A stretch of DNA of 64,000 nt from Urechis unicinctus. Lineage: Eukaryota > Annelida > Polychaeta > Xenopneusta > Urechidae. Location of the stretch: the NCBI GenBank assembly GCA_034190875.2, contig CM067345.1:28926850-28990849 (forward strand), given 5' to 3'. Shown piece after piece: positions 56,601 through 64,000 of this stretch. The position numbers were made by a program, and so were the translations under genes. Under the pieces are notes generated by a model. That model had not been told where the DNA came from and did no database searches. It saw only the letters and a list, made by a program, of their open reading frames with translations. The first letter of the stretch is position 1, and the number at the start of each line of letters is the position of its first letter.

Positions 56601-58539
56601 TGTTACACAATTTTTAACTTGTAAATTTTTGAATATCATATGTTGTGTTTTTGTAAATATGTTTAGCTGCATAGCTAATGAATGGCTAGATATATATGAT
56701 ATATAAGAGATGAACCTCGATGAAATAACAGTTTGAAAACATGGTAAATTAGATAATCATGGAAAGTAAACCTGCCGACGTCATTGGCATTCATAATGGA
56801 CTACGCCATTCACAATATTTTGTTGAACTCTGAATGCTTCATTCCTCTTGACCGCCCATGTGATAGTGACACCTACATAAGCAAGCCGTTTATTTAGTAT
56901 GCATTCAGGTTGGTTATTGATTGCAACTGACCCGTAACATTCATCGTTTATACCACATAATCATTTAGGCCTGAGCAATGGGTTACATTACTTGAACGAA
57001 TGTTCGCATAACTGATCTTTCTCTGATATCTTTGTATGTTCACGTGACTGAGGTACAGCATAATGGTTGTGTGGTTTAGTGCTTTCGATGATGAATGCAT
57101 ATATTGATTGATTGCCAAGAAGAACTATTTCTGTTTTTTCTTTAACCACTTGATTTGATTAAATTGCCTGACGCTCATTTCTATCAATAGCGTTCTGCTG
57201 TTACAGTTACTACATTATCGTTCAGTATTCCTTGTCGTCGGGTATTTGTTCAGTTCAGCCATTTGGATGGCACAGAGAATAATATGTTTGCTGTACAAGA
57301 GTGATTTATACTAATCGTAATTGCTATTGTAGCCTATATATAAACATATATCAGATATCGGAAAAGTGGTGAACCGAAAGTTATACCCAATATCATTTAC
57401 CATTAAAGCGACCGTGTTATCAATTGTAAATAATCATCCATTACTGAAAAAATGGCCATATGTTAATCGAAACTGCAAATTTGCTGAATGCTTTTTAGTA
57501 TTCAACAGAAGTAATGACTGTGGTATGTTATCTCTTAGGAATTTTTTCTCATGTTCAGAGAATAGTCTTATGTAGGCAAATATTTCATGCCAAGTGGACG
57601 ATGGCTATTATGATGTCATTCATAAAAACCATTCATTTGAATTGGTTTATTGTCTATCATAAGAAGCATTTCTCCCACACACGGGTCAAAAGAGAATATC
57701 AACAGGATACGTTTCATCCAAGAAAACAGATTGCCAAAGTCATCACGACATGAAACAATTAAAACTCAATCGAATATGATTAATCCATGAAAATAAATAA
57801 TATGATATGTTTAATCCACAAAAGTAAATTGCAAGCGCTTTCACGATATGACTATGTTTGAAGATAAAACTTCTTTTGTTATGAAGCCATTTTCATAGAA
57901 CGTGCTTTGCATACTGCGTATTATAATGCCATTTGTTTTTGTCGTCTCGGGATGGATCAAAGAGAATTGGTGGAGCTCGCGACCGCCTACCTTAGATTCG
58001 TTCACCATAACAGTGAAGCATAACAATAATAAGTAAGACCACTAACATGTAACCATAGGAAGAGCACTGAGGCATTATGTGCACTACTGTACCAACGGTA
58101 TAATGACTAGTATGAGCGATACTGATATTAGGATGATTATTATATATGTAAGCGAAACTAACGAATACTACAATGCACTCATCTAATCAAATGGAAACGA
58201 TCCGTTAGCTGATAAAAGTGGACAAATGGCACACCAAGAAATTTCCCTCCGAAATCAGATCCCAGGAAGCGTATAAGACAGTGAATTAGGGTTCTTATGT
58301 AAGTCAACCGTATGCCTTTTTATGTGCTGGATTGTGCTAGGAGATTATCGCTTACTGGGATATTCAATGGGTGATTGGCTATTATTGACTTGAAAAGTGT
58401 AAAACGCCAATTCCGAATGCTGTGTTAGAATTAGGAACAAAATGCTTTTGGTCCCGTGACAAGATTGCTGAACAGTTGTAGAAGCCGTCCGGGGATTACT
58501 GTTTTAGTGAACAGTATATTTATGCAAGTAGACGTGCCC
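56601..58539. other. Intergenic, no recognisable gene
   Basis: AT-rich; short open frames only. Confidence 0.5.
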
Positions 58540-58790
58540 ATTAACTCATTTAGGAGCGAGCTACCACTCAATTGCTTTGAATATACAGAGGAAATTCTTT
58601 ACTGAGGGATATGCACCATATTGGTGGTTATCATATTAACTTTCGCTCGTATTGGCAGACTTCAGGAACGCATTATAATTGATACCATTGGTTCAACCTT
58701 ATGCTCGTTATGCTGAACGATGTAGGAAGTTAAAATCATGAAAAGTCTAACCGGGATAAAGATAGACGACGTTAACTTGCATGTCAACAT
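58540..58790 (+). repeat. Diverged direct repeat, copy 1 (partner 59525-59785)
   Basis: Shared ordered blocks: gagct.ccac...attgctttgaatata, cattata.ttgataccatt, atgc.gaacga, and tagacga.g.taac. Many substitutions. About 985 bp separate the copies. Confidence 0.5.
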
Positions 58791-59524
58791 CGACAAATCT
58801 GACGACTTTACACCAGCAAGCGAATTGTCTATCATATGTTAATATAAGCAAGGGTGGAATTGAAATAACTGGAATCATTATCGGCTACGCAAATGCTAAC
58901 TGTCCATTCTAATGCACCAAATTAACTTGTGAAAGTCACGTCTTGTTGAGAGGGATAACCCCTCCTCAGCGACTATATTGAGGACTCTCAAACGTCAGAG
59001 TGTATTGTAAATGGTACTTCAAGCAGTGGCTACCTGGTGGCAGATGGTAATGACAAGTTGCATGAAGATACACATTGGTTGTGATTGCCAATATGAAATA
59101 GACTGGATAATTAAACAATCCATTTTTGGTGAATACTGACGAATCCAACAAGGGTTAATAAGCTTACATAAATGCTCTTTCAAATCACAAAAGAACAGCT
59201 AGCTGCATTATCTGATGCAATGAGTTTGTCACATGATATTTATTGTATGCTCGAATGACGATTGTCGTTGTTCCATTTCTTCCGTTGGCTGATGTTTATT
59301 AGTGATGATGGACAGATATAGAATCTACAAGGTCCACATTACACTAACAGGGGACGGCAATAAAACGGATAGCAACACTTTAGGTCATGGAATTGGTAAT
59401 GTCGGTTGTTATGTGATAATGGGCTACATTTTATAAAGCAGAGAATTTGCAACTCACCATATCACGCCTGATGGCTCCCAGGGGTCACTTCCTCCGTATA
59501 AGGGACCCAGAACAGAATAATTTT

Positions 59525-59785
59525 GCAACCTAATTGGCGCCATAACAACGATGTTGCTCTCGGCCTAGCAGTGTGAGCTGCCACAAAATTGCTTTGAATA
59601 TATAAGAGAGATCCTTCCCTGTGTTCAACATGTTTTGTTTCTGCTATAGGCATTAAGACCACATTATATTTGACACCATTTTGACATTTTGTTCTTTATG
59701 CAGAACGACATAAAGGTTTGATAGGCAAATACTCACGAGAGGTCATAACTGGGTACATATAGACGATGATAACATTTATGTTTTT
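59525..59785 (+). repeat. Diverged direct repeat, copy 2 (partner 58540-58790)
   Basis: Same block order as copy 1. No ends or coding sequence visible. Confidence 0.5.
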
Positions 59786-60130
59786 GGAATCATTACGTTG
59801 AGAGAAACCACCTTTTCATCCCTTGAGCACGATGCTGATTGCACAAGAAAACTCTTACCATGAGATAAATATATAATCATGTGGAAGCATCAACTGTGCC
59901 GTATATCTCTGTTATCTCAGGATGTTTTATACCGTAATCCGATCTCGTTTGCTGAGGAAGAACATTACCTGTCTCATTTCCCATAACCTTTTATTCCGGA
60001 AACCCGTTATCAGCCAAGATCGTCTCATTACATTCTGCTGACAACAGCGTTCAAAGTTGAGAAACCTTGCCCCACGGAGCTTCAGAGGGAATGAAGTATT
60101 ATGAAGTAAGCCGACTTCTTTTCGTCGAAA

Positions 60131-61592
60131 TTGCAGCATGCATGGCAAGTAAATGCATAAACTGGCCACGCAAACATAGGGCGGTTCAATGCTGCGTAAA
60201 TCGTCCCTATACTTGACATATTGATCGGGAGCATTTAATCGACGAGTGGGTATGCCGTTTATCCGATACAAACTTGCTTTATCAGAGTGAAATGAATATA
60301 AACGTTAGCAGTGGTCGTTTGTTGTACATGAACTTCTTAATCGGTCTCCATTTGACACTTTCGTCATCATCTTAAGATGCAAACAACGTGACATGTTTAC
60401 ATATGCTAACTTGGAAATCTTGCTGCTGTTTGCATATGTTGCATAATGCTCAGTTACGTTCAGAATGCAGAAAACAGACACACAAGAAAAAGTATAAACA
60501 CGTTGGTAGAATAATGCCCCATTAGTTGATTATGATGTCGGACAAAAACCCTATCTGCAGCTGCACGAAATACCTGATTAGAATTCCGTGAGGCTGACTG
60601 CTTTCCATAACATACACAAATATTTTGCAATAACAACGTATGACATGCACGCGCATTAACTACCCAATTTGTTTGTCACAACAAGCGGAAGGGTCGAATA
60701 GAGGGGTCACATAAGGAGGAATATGCTTATCACACTTATGTTTGTATCCTACATTAAGACGTTTAGCTCCTCCATGACTCGTCGATGTCCGAAAATGGTA
60801 ACGTTAACCTTATTGAGGTTGTAACCAATAGACTAGGTTGAGCAGCGGTATCAATTTAAACAACGCATTCAGCGTATCTATTACATTTAAGTAAATTCCG
60901 ATGTTGTACAAATTGCGATTGGCTTTGTGGTTGAGATATCTATCTTAACAAAATAGCTCGTCAATTTCATTTCATCAACTCTGTCCGGTCTTCAAGATAT
61001 CTCAACGAACCCAAAGAACGGCTTCAATTTGCATGGTGACGGATGCAGCGAACATTAAGTGTTTATAGACAGTATTCTCATTGTCTTACACATATCAAAT
61101 ATAACGTTGACGCGTCAAATACTTTTAATTTTATTTTGTTATTTGCGTAATGTGCAAATAGTGTATGCTATGAACAAGCGCTCGCATTAATATATTATTG
61201 TCAGTTGTTATATTGCTTGCGACAATGATATTCACAAGTTTTTGTATTGTGCAGAATTAACAGGGAAACCTGATAAATACTCGGTGCTGCGGGTTACTCA
61301 GTAAAAATTACCGTGCTCTTGGCTATAGGGAAGCATTCAACTTTTCAATAGTGATATATCTATTACGACAATAAGCGTAACTCTAGTAGCAAGCGTTTTG
61401 CCTGGTACTGTAAGAACCTAGCTAATAAATTAGATAAGGGATTATATTGCATTTTGACTCCAAACCTATATGCGCTGGAGCTGTTTTATTCCTCGCCTTT
61501 GTTATGCTTTATCAAGGTGGCTCATTCCTTGACAAAAAACAATAGTTTGATCGCTGTTGGGTAAGGTAAAAACAAAGACAAGTTACAGATTT
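60131..61592 (+). repeat. Long direct repeat, copy 2 (partner 43949-45718)
   Basis: Starts ttgcagcatgcatggcaagt and ends aaaacaaagacaagttacagatt. It has an extra 60-odd bp near 60826-60888 and lacks the 290-bp stretch present in copy 1. The tract cgaatagaggggtcacataaggaggaatatgct is identical in both. Confidence 0.85.
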
Positions 61593-62459
61593 GAGCTCAT
61601 GCATACTGTGCCTGTCATGTTTTTATCAAGTACCTATTGCTTATCAATAAATAATGCGTAGTGTATTGCTTTATCATCTGTAATGTCAGGATGCGAAAAG
61701 GCAGAATCATGGGTTTCCGCATTCATTCACACATATCATTTGAACCCATTCTCGAGCTTACGCCATGGAACTGTTTGTCGCCTCCTGGCCTAAAATATTC
61801 AGAACTGATAGATAGCTGTGCATTTATTCCCCCATGTGCTGCTCTATATCATGTATGAAGCAGATGAGAGGTTAAAGAGACTGTTCAGCCCCATATTTGG
61901 AACGAGGTTGCCTAGCAAGCTGATTGGCAACCGCACCTTGGAAACCAAAAATGTTAAGTTTTCAGACTTTCAGTCGCTACGCGGCGCTGTGGTCTCAAAA
62001 AAAGATCCTTACTTCGGCTGTCGCCATTTATATTGTCGGACATTATCCTTCCTGCTTGTTGGTCTAATGTGTGCACAATTATGCGCACAACTTGAATGAG
62101 TGAAGATTTTATGAAATCTACATTATGTAACTAAAGCGGAAGAATACACATCGTTAGCGAGGTAAATTCAGAGCGCGTTATGATTTACAGCTAACATTCG
62201 TGTGGTTCATGGTTTGAGGGAGACACCGTTATCGATGGACCGACATAACTGAATAAAACAGATTTCTACAGTAGAACATGAATATTTCCAGACAAATAAT
62301 AATGTTAAAAACTCATCAACATAATTTCCATCATGTAAACTCTGCGGTACAAATTAGAAGATGTCATTACTTACGTCTGCGTTAATCGTAGTAATGTAAT
62401 AACGAAATGACATGTTATGCCATGCCATGACTTCTGATGGTGCTTGTGCCGTCTCATTG
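61593..62459. other. Intergenic, no recognisable gene
   Basis: Open frames at 61661-62099 show no domain. Confidence 0.5.
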
Positions 62460-62752
62460 TATTTTTATGATGCCTTATAATGATGTCGTATGATATCTAG
62501 CTATGTCCCATGCTGTATTGCGATGTCCCGAGATATATCGATATGCTCCGTGATATAATGAAATATCCCATGATATCTCGCAATGCCCCATGATACGATG
62601 TCGCTACGTCCCATGATATCACGAGATATTCCATGACATCTTGCAATTCCAATGATATCATACGATGCCACGTGATATATTTCGCTGTCCTATAATATTT
62701 TGTTATGTCTCATGATATCTCGCGATATCCCATGATACACGGCGATGTCCCC
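62460..62752. repeat. 20-bp degenerate minisatellite, about 14 copies
   Basis: Units close to atgtcccatgatatctcgcg follow one another every 18-23 bp with many substitutions. Confidence 0.8.
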
Positions 62753-64000
62753 TTATATGTAGCTACGTTGAACATCGGTTTTCTATAATTGTACTTATAC
62801 AAATTCAAATTGCCCTGAATGCTAATTTTTGTAATCGCATAATTAATGTATAAATGAAGCCGCACCAGCAAAAAATACATGCCGTCACGGCCACGTCCGC
62901 CTTGTATTGAAAACATTAACTGAATGCCCATTGTTCCCTATGGTTGGCATTGATGGCTGTATAAGGAACATCCTTCATAAGATGCGGCAGATACGCTCTT
63001 ACTATTGTTCTTCTCTGTGCATCCCATTTTTATTTGCTAACTCATATGAACGAGATAAGATTCGTTCATAAATCATCTTATCGTTGAAGCTAGTAATAAA
63101 CTAGTTAAGAAGTGCAGAAATAGGCGTCACGTAATGAAACGTTCAAAGAGCGAATTTCTTATTGAGAATAGAAAATCATGTTCGCTTCAATTTACTTAGA
63201 AGTTGTCTTAACATCTAATACAGTCTTTTATTGTTGTGAGAAAGTCAAACGTTTATATCCTGTATCATGAGACTGATCAAGAATGCCTCGCCCGATCCGG
63301 TCAGAGGTTATTAGTAAACCAGTTTGATTATCGCATTTGCTTACTCCCATGCATCTACGTCACAAAGAGTGACTGAAGCTGGTGATACTATGACTCGACG
63401 CCTTGATTTGCGAGGTGATAATGTCCTTGGGCTAGAGGACCCAATATCACCAAAGGATGCTGCCAATAAAAACTGTGCTGAGACGCGGGTAAATGAGAGG
63501 ATATATGGAACCAGGTATCTAAACGTAATTAATCTAATAGCTGAAAGGGGGTGATATAGTTAGGTCAGACCTATCCCACTCCACGCAAATAACAGAAAAC
63601 CTGGACGATGATATAGGCACTGGGTAGAAGATGTATATTGTATAAAGGCCTTGGATATATGTGATAATGAGTTGTGGTTTACTTAAACAGCCTCGCAACA
63701 AGTAATAGGACTGGGTTTGATGACTGTTACTGTCAATCACGGGTCATATCATCGGCAGTTGATCCCTCGTGCTCTTTAAATGCGATGCCTTGTGGGTCTA
63801 TTGCCATGATTCAAGAATGCTGAATGAAAGGGCGTGCTCCAATATTTACACATGACATTAATGCACCATGCCATCTTCTGAGTGAAGGCGATTGGAGGAG
63901 ACGAATGATGCCTTAGTTAAATAATGCTCTGGACATAGATGAGAATGGATGTGCTCGCTGCCATTGTAATGGCGGTGCTTGATCAAGACACCCTAAATAA
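62753..64000. other. Intergenic, no recognisable gene
   Basis: No gene or repeat that I can support up to the window end. Confidence 0.5.

Overview
This is animal genomic DNA: AT-rich, mostly non-coding, full of microsatellites and decayed transposons, with a few intronless receptor genes. It has no bacterial-style gene density, operons or ribosome-binding sites. The receptors resemble the expanded FMRFamide-receptor-like class A GPCRs of lophotrochozoans. With Gmr1-like and Polinton-like remnants and very long (AT)n arrays, this suggests a marine lophotrochozoan, most likely a mollusc. That assignment is an inference.

Layout. 1-15.5 kb: no recognisable gene; degenerate tandem repeats, two long AT arrays, small foldback elements. 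15.5-16.7 kb: intact GPCR (A), with AT arrays on both sides. 19.0-21.4 kb: decayed Ty3/gypsy-group retrotransposon on the minus strand, with integrase upstream of reverse transcriptase (Gmr1-like order). 21.7-22.2 kb: AT array beside a possible second integrase scrap. 26-27.3 kb and 29.6-30.2 kb: minisatellites. 35.0-36.1 kb: intact GPCR (B). 54.3-55.3 kb: inverted close relative of B (C), interrupted by one frameshift. 56.0-56.6 kb: LINE 3' end. The rest is unannotatable intergenic DNA.

The main architectural feature is an interrupted palindrome of about 20 kb (35.1-55.25 kb). Three separate pairs of inverted blocks share one dyad axis near 45.2-45.4 kb: GPCR B/C, a 2.2 kb non-coding block holding a LINE scrap and an AT array, and a 21-bp minisatellite. 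The spacer holds a broken Polinton-type DNA polymerase B fragment, which ends where the left minisatellite begins. It also holds one copy of a segment of about 1.5-1.8 kb repeated directly at 60.1-61.6 kb.

The only genes likely to work are GPCRs A and B, and possibly C if its frameshift is a sequencing error. They would encode plasma-membrane peptide receptors. B and C are nearly identical in membrane and cytoplasmic parts but diverge strongly in the N-terminus and extracellular loops. That is the most biologically interesting signal here. I found no RNA genes, CRISPR or convincing promoters. Alignments were made by eye.
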